Below, in pieces: positions 8,560 to 18,405 of a DNA stretch of 64,000 nucleotides; the stretch's first letter is position 1; every line of letters begins with the position of its first letter. A model generated the notes under the pieces. It was not told the DNA's origin and ran no database searches. It was given only the letters and a program-made list of their open reading frames with translations. The DNA comes from Planctomycetes bacterium syqfu (lineage in GTDB: Bacteria; Planctomycetota; Phycisphaerae; Phycisphaerales; Phycisphaeraceae). The position numbers and the translations under genes are program-made. The stretch covers positions 930,001 to 994,000 of the forward strand of contig CP087563.1 in NCBI GenBank assembly GCA_020974905.1. The letters run 5' to 3'.

Positions 8560-8562
8560 AGC

Positions 8563-8599
8563 CAACGCTGCTGATATTTTTTCAGCAGCGTTTTTTTTT
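8563..8599 (+). terminator. Rho-independent terminator
   Basis: Stem AACGCTGCTGA pairing with TCAGCAGCGTT, loop of T residues, followed by a run of nine T. One of the strongest intrinsic terminators in the window. It ends the transcript of the 7817 gene or of a small RNA in its 3' region. Confidence 0.9.
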
Positions 8600-8611
8600 C
8601 GCCCAATGTCT

Positions 8612-8680
8612 GAGCCCCGGCCAAGATGACCGGGCTATGTGAATATAGCCGAGTCATCTTGACTCGGTTGGCTTGGAGCG
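8612..8680. repeat. Two-hairpin repeat (uninterrupted copy)
   Basis: CCCGGCCAagaTGACCGGG followed by GCTATGTGAATATAG and then CCGAGTCA-tct-TGACTCGG. It is the intact counterpart of the unit split by the insertion at 1837-1992. No coding frame. The remainder of the gap up to the IS element (8681-8736) is AT-rich and shows nothing else. Confidence 0.75.
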
Positions 8681-8785
8681 AAACGTCAAATACGGCAGTG
8701 TTAAAAATTTTTTGACTTTAATCAACAAGACAATTTCTCACGCCAAACCCGCAAAGCGGCTGTGTTGTTTGTCAAGGCTATTGCC

Positions 8786-9915
<1,130 letters not shown>

Positions 9916-10119
9916 AACCAATCGCTGGAAAAACAACTTACAAGACGCAAAGAAAACGCTCATTGAAAACTTCGCGGCTTTGCGTCTTGAGCGAAGCGAG
10001 CGTGAGATGGTTTGAACAAAGCCACATCAATCCGAGCTGCGATCACACACGCGTCCTATCTCATACAGACCGACATCAAACCATTAAAACGCGACTTGCA
10101 TCAAAATATTGACGAGAAA

Positions 10120-10148
10120 TTGGTATTGCCCTCATTTTCGGCTATCTT
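10120..10148 (+). promoter_or_regulatory. Promoter candidate for KDPG aldolase
   Basis: TTGGTA at 10120-10125 and TATCTT at 10143-10148 with 17 bp spacing. It would give a leader of about 75 nt before ATG 10230. Confidence 0.4.
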
Positions 10149-10229
10149 ACTCCTCTGAACCTTTTGCCCTATCCGTGGGCTTTTGCACAAAAAGCAAAAT
10201 CTCACCATTAAATTTCAGGAGTTTTAGCG

Positions 10230-10907
10230 ATGTCAGAATCTCTTCGTGTCTCAGGTCGTCAGGCCATTGTCGCCAAAATGGAAACCACCGGCATGGTTGC
10301 CGTCATCCGCGCCGACGGTCCGGATCAACTCGTCGATGTCTGCAAATCCCTGGCAGCAGGTGGCGTGGACGTTTCGGAAATCACCATGACCACCCCCGGC
10401 GCCCTCAAAGCCATCGAAGCCGCAGCCGACCAGTGTGGTGACACCTGCCTCATCGGCGTGGGTAGCGTGCTCGATCCGGAAACCGCCCGTGCAGCCATTC
10501 TTGCTGGCGCCCAATACATCGTCAGCCCGACCATGAATCCCAAGGTCATCGAAATGGCAAGCCGCTATGGCAAGCCCACGGTCTGTGGTGCACTCACTCC
10601 CACCGAAGTGATCACCGCCTTCCAGGCTGGCGCTGACGTAATCAAGGTCTTCCCCGCCAATCACTTTGGTCCAAAATATTTCAAGGACCTGCTTGCCCCG
10701 ATGCCCCAACTCAAACTCACCCCCACCGGTGGCGTTGACCTGAATACCGCCAAGGACTGGATCGCCGCCGGCGCCGCCTGTCTGGGTGTGGGTAGTGCCC
10801 TGGTCAAGAAGGATTTGATCAAGGGTTCCAAGTGGGACGAACTGACTGCCCTTGCAGCCCAGTTCACCAAGGCTGTCAAAGACGCCCGCGCCGAACTTGG
10901 TAAGTAA
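10230..10907 (+). CDS. eda: 2-dehydro-3-deoxyphosphogluconate (KDPG/KHG) aldolase
   Basis: Class I aldolase of 225 residues that cleaves KDPG to pyruvate and glyceraldehyde 3-phosphate (Entner-Doudoroff and hexuronate pathways). Conserved pieces: VAVIRADGPDQ, VSEITMTTPGALKAIE with the catalytic Glu, IGVGSVLDPETARAAILAGA, ADVIKVFPANHFGPKY carrying the Schiff-base Lys, and TPTGGVDLNTAKDWIAAGA for phosphate binding. Ribosome-binding site CAGGAG lies before ATG 10230. It is monocistronic with its own terminator at 11053. No edd or kdgK is next to it, but the UxaE-like gene at 26228 suggests uronate use in the same organism. Confidence 0.93.
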   Translation: MSESLRVSGRQAIVAKMETTGMVAVIRADGPDQLVDVCKSLAAGGVDVSEITMTTPGALKAIEAAADQCGDTCLIGVGSVLDPETARAAILAGAQYIVSPTMNPKVIEMASRYGKPTVCGALTPTEVITAFQAGADVIKVFPANHFGPKYFKDLLAPMPQLKLTPTGGVDLNTAKDWIAAGAACLGVGSALVKKDLIKGSKWDELTALAAQFTKAVKDARAELGK

Positions 10908-10920
10908 ACCAAGGCATTTT

Positions 10921-10999
10921 CTCACGCCAAGCCCGCAAAGCCGCAAAGTAAAGCTTTGGCCTCTTGGCGACTTTGCGTCCTAAGCGAAGCGAGCGTGAG
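10921..10999. repeat. CTCACGC...GCGTGAG palindromic repeat (intact copy)
   Basis: Begins CTCACGCCAAGCCCGCAAAG and ends AGCGAAGCGAGCGTGAG, with inner inverted parts around AAAGCTTT. It serves as the reference for the repeat split by the IS110 element 1 kb upstream. It follows the eda stop by 13 bp. Confidence 0.75.
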
Positions 11000-11052
11000 G
11001 ATGGTTTAAACCATTGCGTTTGAACCAAGCATCAAAAACTAAATACACAACG

Positions 11053-11095
11053 ACAACGCCCGGTTATGATGATGACTGGGCGTTGTTTGTTTTTT
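11053..11095 (+). terminator. Rho-independent terminator after eda
   Basis: Stem ACAACGCCCGGT with ACTGGGCGTTGT (one mismatch), 10-nt loop, then TTGTTTTTT. The T-rich tail (TTGTTT) may double as a -35 region for the next gene at 11118. Confidence 0.85.
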
Positions 11096-11117
11096 CATTA
11101 TTGCTAATCTTGACACC

Positions 11118-11798
11118 ATGAAGAAATTTCCGGGTAGATACATTGCAGCCTTGATTCAATTATTCATCGTAGCCGGATTCGTCTATTGGATTTATCTCGA
11201 CGGAGCGTTTAAGGCGGAGTTCAATCCATTTCTTCACGGCGTATTCACGCTGGCACTCATCTTTGGGTTTCCGATGCTTGTTCTGATTTATCATTCCAAT
11301 GCAGAAAAAACCAAACAAAACCTTCCCTGGCTACTCATTCAAACCTTCTTGTTATTTTTACTCATGGCACCCGCATGTCGGTTTGCATGGATGTCAGGAT
11401 GGAAATCATGGGAAAGTAAAATGGGTTACCAGAACATCCACCAACAACTTTCTCACATCTACCTCAATGCTCAAAAGCAATACCTAGACCAAGACCGTGG
11501 CATGTATCAACTCGGGGAAATTGAAGATATTGGAACAGGTTGGAAACCAGCATCAGGTTGGGTTTCTTATTCAAAGTATGAGCCAATTGAAGAAGACCCC
11601 GTCAGCGACCATTTACATGTTCAATTTGGAGGTGGTTTCTACCACTATGGCTACACTCTGATCAAACGTCACGATCAAGGGAAAGTGTTCATCAACCTTT
11701 ATCGCGTAACAGATGGACGTAAACAATCTGAGCTTTTGTTTAGCCAACCTACGAATGTAGTTAAAGAGATAGAAGCTGTCCAAGAAAGAAAACGTTGA
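11118..11798 (+). CDS. Hypothetical membrane protein
   Basis: A 226-residue protein not recognised. Three membrane segments occupy the N-terminal half (about residues 8-28, 41-62 and 73-92), followed by a soluble domain of about 130 residues that includes HLHVQFGGGFYHYGYTLIKR. No ribosome-binding site precedes the ATG; a TAATCT box ends 7 bp before it, so the message may be leaderless. Base composition is more AT-rich than the surrounding genes, which hints at acquired or fast-evolving DNA. No functional partner nearby. Confidence 0.65.
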   Translation: MKKFPGRYIAALIQLFIVAGFVYWIYLDGAFKAEFNPFLHGVFTLALIFGFPMLVLIYHSNAEKTKQNLPWLLIQTFLLFLLMAPACRFAWMSGWKSWESKMGYQNIHQQLSHIYLNAQKQYLDQDRGMYQLGEIEDIGTGWKPASGWVSYSKYEPIEEDPVSDHLHVQFGGGFYHYGYTLIKRHDQGKVFINLYRVTDGRKQSELLFSQPTNVVKEIEAVQERKR

Positions 11799-12215
11799 GT
11801 TCTGCAGGAATTAATTTTCTAACTCCCCTGCCCAATATCTCGTGTCTCGTTTCCATTCGCAGCATGCTGCTGCACCGCATTGACGCGTCTGTGCCAGCCG
11901 CTTTTAGCAATGCTTATCGCGTTTTGCGTCATGACTAGCCGCCTTCAAGACCCCCGCGGAAATCCTTCGGCTTCCAACGGCTTTTGATATTTACAACAAA
12001 GCCGCTGGAAGTGGCGATAGCCGATTCCTGCGGTCGCCTTGATATCTAGGCAAACAGCGGTAAATCATTTCGCAAAATGCATAGCCAACCATCAAGCTCA
12101 TCCCCGTTTCATCAAGTCCACTTTCTGAAACACAATCTTTCTTCTCTCTCTTACCTCCGCGACCTCTGCGTCTCTGCGGTGAAAAATTGCCTTACTGACT
12201 TGCTGCCTTTTTCGA
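11799..12215. other. Intergenic region without a credible gene
   Basis: Contains one hairpin, CTTCCA-ac-GGCTTT (from 11970) pairing with AAAGCC-gc-TGGAAG (to about 12012), and a short repeat fragment CTCCGCGACCTCTGCGTCTC at 12157-12176 of the type that recurs in other intergenic regions. Reading frames here are short and without recognisable features. Confidence 0.5.
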
Positions 12216-12911
12216 CTACATCTGTTGCTCCTGCAACTCGGCTTGTTCCTGCTGTTGCATGGCGATGACTTCGTCGGGTAGCCAACCTTCGTCCATGGCG
12301 CGGTAGACTTGGTTGAGAGTTTTGTAGGGCCAATCGATGCGGCGGATGAGTTTGCCATGGGCTGAGAGCAACCCTGCTTTTTCGAGCAGTTGCTTTTTCA
12401 TCAGTTGATCAAAGCAGCGGACATAACGCGGGTGGATCTCATCCGTAGGTGGCAAGGGTTTGGGATCGTTGTATTTCAAATGTGCCTGCGTTGGCAGATA
12501 ATCACGCACCAGGTAATCAAATGTCACGCGGTCCGCAATGTGCTTGCGGTTGTAATGTCGGCTGAACCACTGCTGCGGGTAATAGCGATCCTTATTCAGT
12601 TGGTAACTGACATCCTGCAGGAACCATAACTCCGCGTCGTGGATCGGTGCGTAGTATCGCCAACTCACGACGACCTGCAGGTATTGGTCAGTGGTGTGTG
12701 CATAATGCAGACGCAGTTTGCGCGTCGGTGCCCAATCGATGGCAAGGTCAAGGAGTTTTTGTTGGAAGTACGGGAAGAAATGGATTTGATCGACAAGGTC
12801 ATGCATCATGCGATGTCGACGACGGAGTTGTTGATTGACGCGCTGCTGATGGCTGCGCGCAGGCATTTCGTTGTATCGGTACGGGAAGTAGGTAAAGACA
12901 TAGCAGGGCAT
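12216..12911 (-). CDS. Hypothetical protein, Gln-rich C-terminus
   Basis: A 231-residue protein with no recognised domain. It is rich in Tyr, His, Arg and Trp (for example FPYRYNEMPARSHQQRVNQQ at residues 9-28, then LRLHYAHTTDQYLQVVVSWR near residue 66) and ends in a Gln-rich tail, MQQQEQAELQEQQM. No signal peptide or membrane span. Composition suggests a nucleic-acid-binding or helical structural protein, which is inference only. It is flanked by repeat DNA on both sides and so could belong to accessory material. Confidence 0.55.
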   Translation of the reverse strand: MPCYVFTYFPYRYNEMPARSHQQRVNQQLRRRHRMMHDLVDQIHFFPYFQQKLLDLAIDWAPTRKLRLHYAHTTDQYLQVVVSWRYYAPIHDAELWFLQDVSYQLNKDRYYPQQWFSRHYNRKHIADRVTFDYLVRDYLPTQAHLKYNDPKPLPPTDEIHPRYVRCFDQLMKKQLLEKAGLLSAHGKLIRRIDWPYKTLNQVYRAMDEGWLPDEVIAMQQQEQAELQEQQM

Positions 12912-13047
12912 CCGTCAACTCCTCAACGGATTTCGTGTGGTTTACCGTGTTGCAACAGGTGTATTGTGGTCATTCAGAGAAATGAGTCGTCTCAGGAAAT
13001 GAAACTGTGGTGAAGATATTTAATGTGGAGTAGATTGAAGCGTTGCG

Positions 13048-13526
13048 TGTTTTTCATGCCAGGGAGCTCCCCCCCCCGGACCCCTTGCGAGATTGTGGCG
13101 TTATGGCAAGTGATGTTGCTGAGTTGCATTCAAATGATATAAGACAGATACGAGATGGGGCGCTGCCCCAAACCCCGCCAGCGTTCCGCCGCTGGATTAC
13201 GTCCCCAGGAAGGGCTGGCCTTCGTTATCTGGTTCCCGTGAGTGAAACGATCTTTCGAACACCTGATTGAATACCAACACGCTTGGCATGTTCATCGTCC
13301 GATTAACGTTTTGTGAACTGATGTTCTGAATCAGTCGAATAACCCCAATTCCGGAGGCTTCCGGGGGTAGCGATCCAACGGCTGCCCGTTGGCGGGGCTT
13401 GGGCTGGAACCCCAACGCAACTTGGTCTTCAATTCCTTTGAATGCAATACCGCAGCATCACATGCTTTTTGACACCCCGATCTCGCAAGGGGGTCCGGGG
13501 GGCGAAGCTCCCTGGCATGAAAACAC
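13048..13526. repeat. Giant imperfect palindrome (about 475 bp), copy A
   Basis: The ends are inverted copies of each other: CATGCCAGGGAGC on the left and GCTCCCTGGCATG on the right, preceded by T-rich and followed by A-rich bases. The two halves remain alignable as inverted arms for about 190 bp each, including AACCCCGCCAGCG on the left against CCGTTGGCGGGGC on the right. The central ~90 bp contain CATGTTCATCGTCCGATTAA. A second copy in opposite orientation lies at 38322-38792. No transposase frame is inside. The rest of the gap (12912-13047 and 13527-13740) has no further feature I can support. Confidence 0.8.
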
Positions 13527-13740
13527 CATCTGCAACATCTTCCAATCTCACATCCGAACACAGATTCCCCCCCCTGCCAACACATCAACTCCCCCATTTC
13601 TGCATCCATTTCACGCCAGATCGTACAGTTTCCGAATTTTCACACCGCCTCAACTTTTGTCTTGAGCATTTCTCGGTTAAAATCGACTCTCTGCCAAAGC
13701 TGTTGGCAGGTATTGATGGCAACACGAATTTGAGACACAA

Positions 13741-15276
13741 ATGAACGACATCCAAAAGAGTTTTGATGGTGATATGGCTGCTGACAAGATCGAGCAGGAA
13801 CTGGACAAAGAACTGGCTGATGCCCTGGGTGAAGGCTCCATCGAAGACATGATGGAAAAGGCCACCACGCAGGCAAGCACACCCACCCCGGCAGTGTCCG
13901 ACGATGACGCTGATGGCGATGCAGCACCGGCTCCCAAACAGCCTGTCTCCATGCGGACCCGTCGCGGCCGTATCCAATCCATCAGCGGTGATGACGTCTT
14001 CGTCCAACTCCATGGCGAAACACAGCAACACCTGCAGGCTGTCGTCCCCTTGGAACAGTTTGACCGCCCCCCGCGCGTCGGCAGCATCATGGATTTCGTC
14101 ATCAACCGCGTCAACGAATCCGAAGGCCTGATTTACCTGGCCCGCGAAGGCGTTGCCTCGGCAGCAACCTGGGATCACATCCAGAAAGGCTCCATCGTCG
14201 AAGCCCGCGTCACCGCATCCAACAAGGGTGGTCTGGAACTGGAAATGCCCGGCAATATCAAAGCCTTCATGCCCGCCAGCCAGATCGACTTTAATCACGT
14301 CGATGACATGGACACCTGGATCGGCCAGAAGATCAAAGCTGTCGTGCACGACGTCGACCGTCGTGGCAAGAAAATGGTCATCTCCCGTCGCCGTTTCCTG
14401 GAACAGGAAAAAGAACGTCTCGAAGCGGTCACCTGGGAAAAAATCGAAGAAGGTCAGACCGTCGAAGGCAAGGTCGAACGACTCATGCCCTACGGTGCCT
14501 TTATCAACATCGGTGGTGTCGACGGCCTGCTTCATATTGCAGACATGAGTCACGCCCGCATCAACAAGCCTGAAGAAGTCGTCAAGATCGGCCAGGACGT
14601 CAAAGTCAAAATCCTCTCGATCGACAAGGACTCCAAGAAAATTCGCCTGGGTCTCAAACAGATTCAGGCAGACCCGTGGGACACCGTGCAGGGAACCATT
14701 CACGTTGGCGATGCTGTCACCGGCGTGGTCACCCGCATTGCGGACTTCGGTGCATTTATCATGATCTCCGATGGTGTTGAAGCGTTGCTCCCTGTGAGTG
14801 AAATGAGCTGGAACCGTCGCGTCAAGCCCACCGATGTCGTCAAGGAAGGCCAGTCCATTCGCGTGAGCATTCTGAGCATGGACCTTGAAAAACGTCGCAT
14901 CTCCGTGAGTCTCAAGGCAGAGCAAGGTGACCCGTGGACCGGCGCGGAAGTCAAGTATGCCAAGAACGAGTTGGTCGAAGCCACCGTCAAGAGCATCACC
15001 GACTTTGGTGCCTTTGCCCAGATCGTCCCCGGCGTTGAAGGTTTGGTGCACATCTCCGAACTGTCCAACAAGCGTGTGAACCGCGTCGAAGACGTGTTGC
15101 AGGTCGGTGACAAGAAGGAATTCCGTGTCCTTGAATGTGACGAGGAAAACCGCAAGATCCGCTTGTCTCTGAAACAGGTTGATGGCCCGATCGAAGAACA
15201 GGCTCCTGCCAAGTTCGAAGCCCCCAAGAAGAAGCGTCCGAACATCAACTTCCCGCTCAAGGGTGGCATCGAGTAA
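13741..15276 (+). CDS. rpsA: 30S ribosomal protein S1-type protein (multiple S1 domains)
   Basis: A 511-residue RNA-binding protein with tandem S1/OB folds: a divergent domain (about 75-135), one at about 150-225 (SIVEARVTASNKGGLELEMP), and three canonical ones at about 240-310 (VEGKVERLMPYGAFINIGGV), 325-395 (VTGVVTRIADFGAFIMISDG) and 415-480 (VEATVKSITDFGAFAQIVPG). An acidic N-terminal extension of about 70 residues precedes them. Ribosomal S1 helps load mRNA on the 30S subunit. The number of domains is a little lower than in E. coli S1, as in several other phyla. A long open frame on the opposite strand is a codon-usage shadow. Confidence 0.88.
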   Translation: MNDIQKSFDGDMAADKIEQELDKELADALGEGSIEDMMEKATTQASTPTPAVSDDDADGDAAPAPKQPVSMRTRRGRIQSISGDDVFVQLHGETQQHLQAVVPLEQFDRPPRVGSIMDFVINRVNESEGLIYLAREGVASAATWDHIQKGSIVEARVTASNKGGLELEMPGNIKAFMPASQIDFNHVDDMDTWIGQKIKAVVHDVDRRGKKMVISRRRFLEQEKERLEAVTWEKIEEGQTVEGKVERLMPYGAFINIGGVDGLLHIADMSHARINKPEEVVKIGQDVKVKILSIDKDSKKIRLGLKQIQADPWDTVQGTIHVGDAVTGVVTRIADFGAFIMISDGVEALLPVSEMSWNRRVKPTDVVKEGQSIRVSILSMDLEKRRISVSLKAEQGDPWTGAEVKYAKNELVEATVKSITDFGAFAQIVPGVEGLVHISELSNKRVNRVEDVLQVGDKKEFRVLECDEENRKIRLSLKQVDGPIEEQAPAKFEAPKKKRPNINFPLKGGIE

Positions 15277-15311
15277 CACCGCTTCGACGACGTTTAATGT
15301 GATCAGAATTT

Positions 15312-15415
15312 TTAACCACAGATGAACACAGATAAACGCAGATGACCAAGAACAATCCACTAGAATGTTTTTGCCTTTATCTGTGTTCATCCGTGTTCAT
15401 CTGTGGCTAATTGCC
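15312..15415. repeat. CCACAGATGAACACAGAT-type inverted repeat
   Basis: ACCACAGATGAACACAGATAA on the left and TTATCTGTGTTCATCCGTG... on the right form a pair of inverted arms around a short spacer, between rpsA and pgsA. Single arms of the same repeat lie at 32463-32496 and 36260-36287. Confidence 0.7.
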
Positions 15416-15436
15416 TTAAAACGAGAGACTCAAAAC

Positions 15437-16066
15437 ATGCAGCACGTACCCAATCTTCTGACCATGGCCAGAGTGGTACTCTCTGCTGTCTTTTTTCTGA
15501 TCCTCAATCAATACCGCTACCCCATCGCCAGCCCGGCGATTCTCTGGGTGGCCATGGCGATTTACATCATCGCAGCATTAACCGACATTGCCGACGGGTA
15601 CCTGGCACGCAAATACAAAGTCGAATCCACCTTCGGGCGGGTCATGGACCCCTTTGCCGATAAGGTGCTTAACATCGGTGCCTTCATCTATCTGGCCGGC
15701 TCTCGCTTCGTGGACCCCGCAGCCGTCGAAGCGGGAAAATTCTTCACCATGATCAGCGGCGTTTATCCGTGGATGGTCGTGGTGATCCTCGCCCGTGAGT
15801 TACTCGTCACCGGCATCCGGGGTGAAATGGAAGGCCGCGGCATCAAGTTCGGGGCCAACATTTTCGGAAAACTCAAAACCTTGTTACAGTGTATCGGTAT
15901 CCCGTTTTTGATCGGGATCGTTGCAGTGGACCCCAATGCTGAGGGACGTGGCTTCTGGGTTTATGTGCAATGGTTCTGGGCGTATGGCATTGTCATCACG
16001 ACCGTCTTAAGCGGGATACCGTATGTACGCAATGCGTACACCGCAGTCAAAAAACCAGCAGAATGA
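15437..16066 (+). CDS. pgsA: CDP-diacylglycerol--glycerol-3-phosphate 3-phosphatidyltransferase
   Basis: Integral membrane enzyme of phosphatidylglycerol synthesis, 209 residues. The CDP-alcohol phosphotransferase signature is complete: DIADGYLARKYKVESTFGRV followed by MDPFADK (D-x2-DG-x2-AR-x8-G-x3-D-x3-D). Membrane segments lie near residues 10-28, 35-55, 90-115, 145-165 and 175-195. The frame is open upstream to 15365 but that part lies in the inverted repeat; MQHVPNLLTMARVVL at ATG 15437 matches the usual N-terminus. Downstream, rhamnulokinase follows 57 bp later and is unrelated in function. Confidence 0.9.
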   Translation: MQHVPNLLTMARVVLSAVFFLILNQYRYPIASPAILWVAMAIYIIAALTDIADGYLARKYKVESTFGRVMDPFADKVLNIGAFIYLAGSRFVDPAAVEAGKFFTMISGVYPWMVVVILARELLVTGIRGEMEGRGIKFGANIFGKLKTLLQCIGIPFLIGIVAVDPNAEGRGFWVYVQWFWAYGIVITTVLSGIPYVRNAYTAVKKPAE

Positions 16067-16123
16067 GGTTGGCACTTCTTCATAAGGTGTCCCATCCTCG
16101 CAATTTCAGGGAGTCCCTCAGCT

Positions 16124-17629
16124 ATGTCTACCAAGCGCGCCTATGTTGCATTTGATCTCGGGGCCGAGTCCGGCCGAGCCATGCTTGCCATCCTCGACAA
16201 CGAAAAACTGACGCTCCAGGAGTGTCACCGTTTTGCCAACCTGCCTCAGCAGTTGCCTTCGGGTTTCCATTGGAACCTGCTGGACCTTTGGCGTCATCTC
16301 GTTGAAGGACTCAAACAGGCGGGCATCGCTGCCAAGGAAAATGGCGCGGAGTTGGTGAGTCTGGGCGTGGACACATGGGGTGTAGACTTTGGGCTCGTTG
16401 GCAAGTCGGGCCAACTGCTCGGTCTGCCCTTTGCGTATCGTGATGACCGCAATCCCCCTGCCATGAAGGCCGTCCATGATGCGTTGGGTGCTGACGAAGT
16501 CTACCTTCAGACCGGTATCCAGCACATGCCGTTTAACTCCATCTATCAACTCAAAGCCCAGCAGGCCACCGAAGCGTGCGTGCTTGATGGTGCGACCGAC
16601 ATGCTCTTCATGCCCGACCTGTTGCACTACTTTTTCTCAGGTGAAAAAGTCAACGAAGCCACCATCGCTTCGACCTCGCAAATGGTCAACCCGCACACCG
16701 GCAAATGGAATACCGACCTGCTGGACAAGGCTGGCATCCCGTACAACTTTTTGAAAAACATCGTCCCGGCAGGCACCAAGATCGGCAAGCTCCGCCAAGC
16801 CATTGCCAAGGAAGCAGCGGTCGATCCCATCGACGTCATCGTCCCCGGTTCACACGACACGGCATCCGCCATCGCATCCGTCCCCGTGGACAAAGCCAAC
16901 AGCGGTAACTGGCTGTATCTCTCCAGTGGCACGTGGTCACTGATGGGTGCTGAACTCGATAAGCCCATCGTCAATGAAGCATCACTCAAAGCCAACTACA
17001 CCAACGAACGCGGCGTCGAAGACAAAATCCGCTTCCTCAAAAATATCTCCGGCCTGTGGCTTGTTCAGGAATGTCGACGCGATCTCATCCGCAAGGGTCA
17101 GGACCTCGACTATCCCACCCTCACGCAGATGGCAACCGACAGCGAACCGTTCGTCACACTTATTGACACCAATCACGCGCCCTTCGCATCACCCGGCGAC
17201 ATGCTCGCCAAGATTGATGCCTATGCCCAAAAGACCGGCCAACCCAAACCCACCACACCCGGCGGGTATGTCCGTGCGTGTCTCGAATCGCTGGCATTGA
17301 CCTATCGCTGTGTCTGTCAGGACCTCGAACGTCTCACCGAACAGGACATCGACGTGTTGCACATAGTCGGGGGTGGTGGCAAGAACAGTCTGCTGAATCA
17401 AATGACCGCTGATGCCATCAACAAGAAGGTGATCGTCGGCCCGTTTGAAGCCACCGCCATTGGCAATGCCTTAACGCAGGTCATGGGTAACGGTGACGTG
17501 AAGGATTTGGATCACATCCGCCGCATCGTCCGCAACAGTTTTGAATTGGAAACCTACGAGCCGACCGGCGCCAATGCGTATGACGCACAGGCCAATCGTT
17601 ACAAGCAACTTCAAGCTCAGGCGGTGTGA
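16124..17629 (+). CDS. rhaB: Rhamnulokinase (FGGY family)
   Basis: A 501-residue carbohydrate kinase. N-terminal phosphate-binding motif AFDLGAESGRAM, GVDTWGVDFGLV near residue 88, and the C-terminal ATP-binding region HIVGGGGKNSLLNQMTADA are those of RhaB, which phosphorylates L-rhamnulose at C1. FGGY domains I and II are full length. No rhaA or rhaD is adjacent, so the pathway genes are dispersed or elsewhere. RBS-like CAGGGAGTC lies ahead of ATG 16124. The carboxyl end is followed by a MITE-like element. An L-fuculokinase is a less likely alternative. Confidence 0.88.
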   Translation: MSTKRAYVAFDLGAESGRAMLAILDNEKLTLQECHRFANLPQQLPSGFHWNLLDLWRHLVEGLKQAGIAAKENGAELVSLGVDTWGVDFGLVGKSGQLLGLPFAYRDDRNPPAMKAVHDALGADEVYLQTGIQHMPFNSIYQLKAQQATEACVLDGATDMLFMPDLLHYFFSGEKVNEATIASTSQMVNPHTGKWNTDLLDKAGIPYNFLKNIVPAGTKIGKLRQAIAKEAAVDPIDVIVPGSHDTASAIASVPVDKANSGNWLYLSSGTWSLMGAELDKPIVNEASLKANYTNERGVEDKIRFLKNISGLWLVQECRRDLIRKGQDLDYPTLTQMATDSEPFVTLIDTNHAPFASPGDMLAKIDAYAQKTGQPKPTTPGGYVRACLESLALTYRCVCQDLERLTEQDIDVLHIVGGGGKNSLLNQMTADAINKKVIVGPFEATAIGNALTQVMGNGDVKDLDHIRRIVRNSFELETYEPTGANAYDAQANRYKQLQAQAV

Positions 17630-17646
17630 GACATGACGCTCTAATA

Positions 17647-17807
17647 GAGCCTTACGAATCATAAATCTCCACTTTACGTCACTCCCGCGCAGGCGGGAGT
17701 CCAGTGGAACCTGCAAGCGTCAACAGAATGCCACTGGATTCCCGCCTGCGCGGGAATGACGAATTGCGAATTGAGAGAAGACTGGAGATAAACGATTTGA
17801 ATTGATC
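17647..17807. mobile_element. Palindromic MITE-like element, copy 3
   Basis: A 161-bp element with TA on each side (17645-17646 and 17808-17809). Outer arms GAATCATAAATCTCCA and TGGAGATAAACGATT are inverted; core arms are GTCACTCCCGCGCAGGCGGG and CCCGCCTGCGCGGGAATGAC. The right terminus (GATC) has decayed from the TGCTC seen in the other copies. It sits directly behind rhaB. Confidence 0.78.
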
Positions 17808-17922
17808 TAGCCAAGATGCTTCGCGTCGCTGGTCAAATATCATCGCCCCAAACACCTGCATTGTGTCACAATGCGGCTATGATAGTGATCACATTGAAAC
17901 TCAAGACTGGTGAAAGTAGAAC

Positions 17923-18405
17923 ATGCTTTGGATCGTTGATGCAGACTGGGATGATACCGAACACACCGATGCCATCGTGTATCTGCTCGACAGCTATGCG
18001 TCGGACCCCATGGGTGGCAATGAGCTGCTAAGCCCATACGTCAAAGACAATCTCATCAATGAACTATCCAAACGCGACACAGCCCATGTTGTGCTGGCCT
18101 TCGACGAAGAAACACCGGTGGGTTTGATGGTTTGCTTTGAAGGTTTTTCGACGTTCGTCTGTAAACCGTTACTCAACATTCACGACGTCATCGTCCACAA
18201 GGATCATCGCGGCAAAGGCATTGCTACCGCCATGTTCGCTTACATCGAAGATAAAGCGAGACAGATGGGCTGCTGCAAACTCACGCTCGAAGTACTCAGC
18301 GAAAACAAGGTCGCCCAAGGTCTCTACACCAAGTGCGGCTTTGCAGGTTACGAACTCAAACCCGAGACCGGCCACGCGTTGTTTTGGCAGAAGAAATTGG
18401 ATTAA
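17923..18405 (+). CDS. GNAT family N-acetyltransferase
   Basis: A 160-residue acetyltransferase using acetyl-CoA. Motif A is present: IHDVIVHKDHRGKGIATAMF (residues about 86-105), containing the R-G-K-G-I pyrophosphate-binding loop, followed by ARQMGCCKLTLEVLSENKVA and a terminal YTKCGFAGYEL. The acceptor substrate is unknown. The TAA stop overlaps the ATG of the next gene (TAATG), indicating coupled translation with a small membrane protein. Confidence 0.9.
   Translation: MLWIVDADWDDTEHTDAIVYLLDSYASDPMGGNELLSPYVKDNLINELSKRDTAHVVLAFDEETPVGLMVCFEGFSTFVCKPLLNIHDVIVHKDHRGKGIATAMFAYIEDKARQMGCCKLTLEVLSENKVAQGLYTKCGFAGYELKPETGHALFWQKKLD

Noticed and set aside
10251-10946. 231-codon minus-strand frame opposite eda
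   Set aside because: Shadow of the KDPG aldolase gene; Gly/Asp-rich composition from reversed codons.
13043-13665. Short open frames across the giant palindrome
   Set aside because: They translate GC-rich repeat arms in several frames and have no conserved protein features.
13585-15390. 601-codon open frame on the minus strand across rpsA
   Set aside because: Exactly antisense to the S1-domain gene, low-complexity Phe/Asp/Val composition, no ribosome-binding site; a codon-usage shadow.
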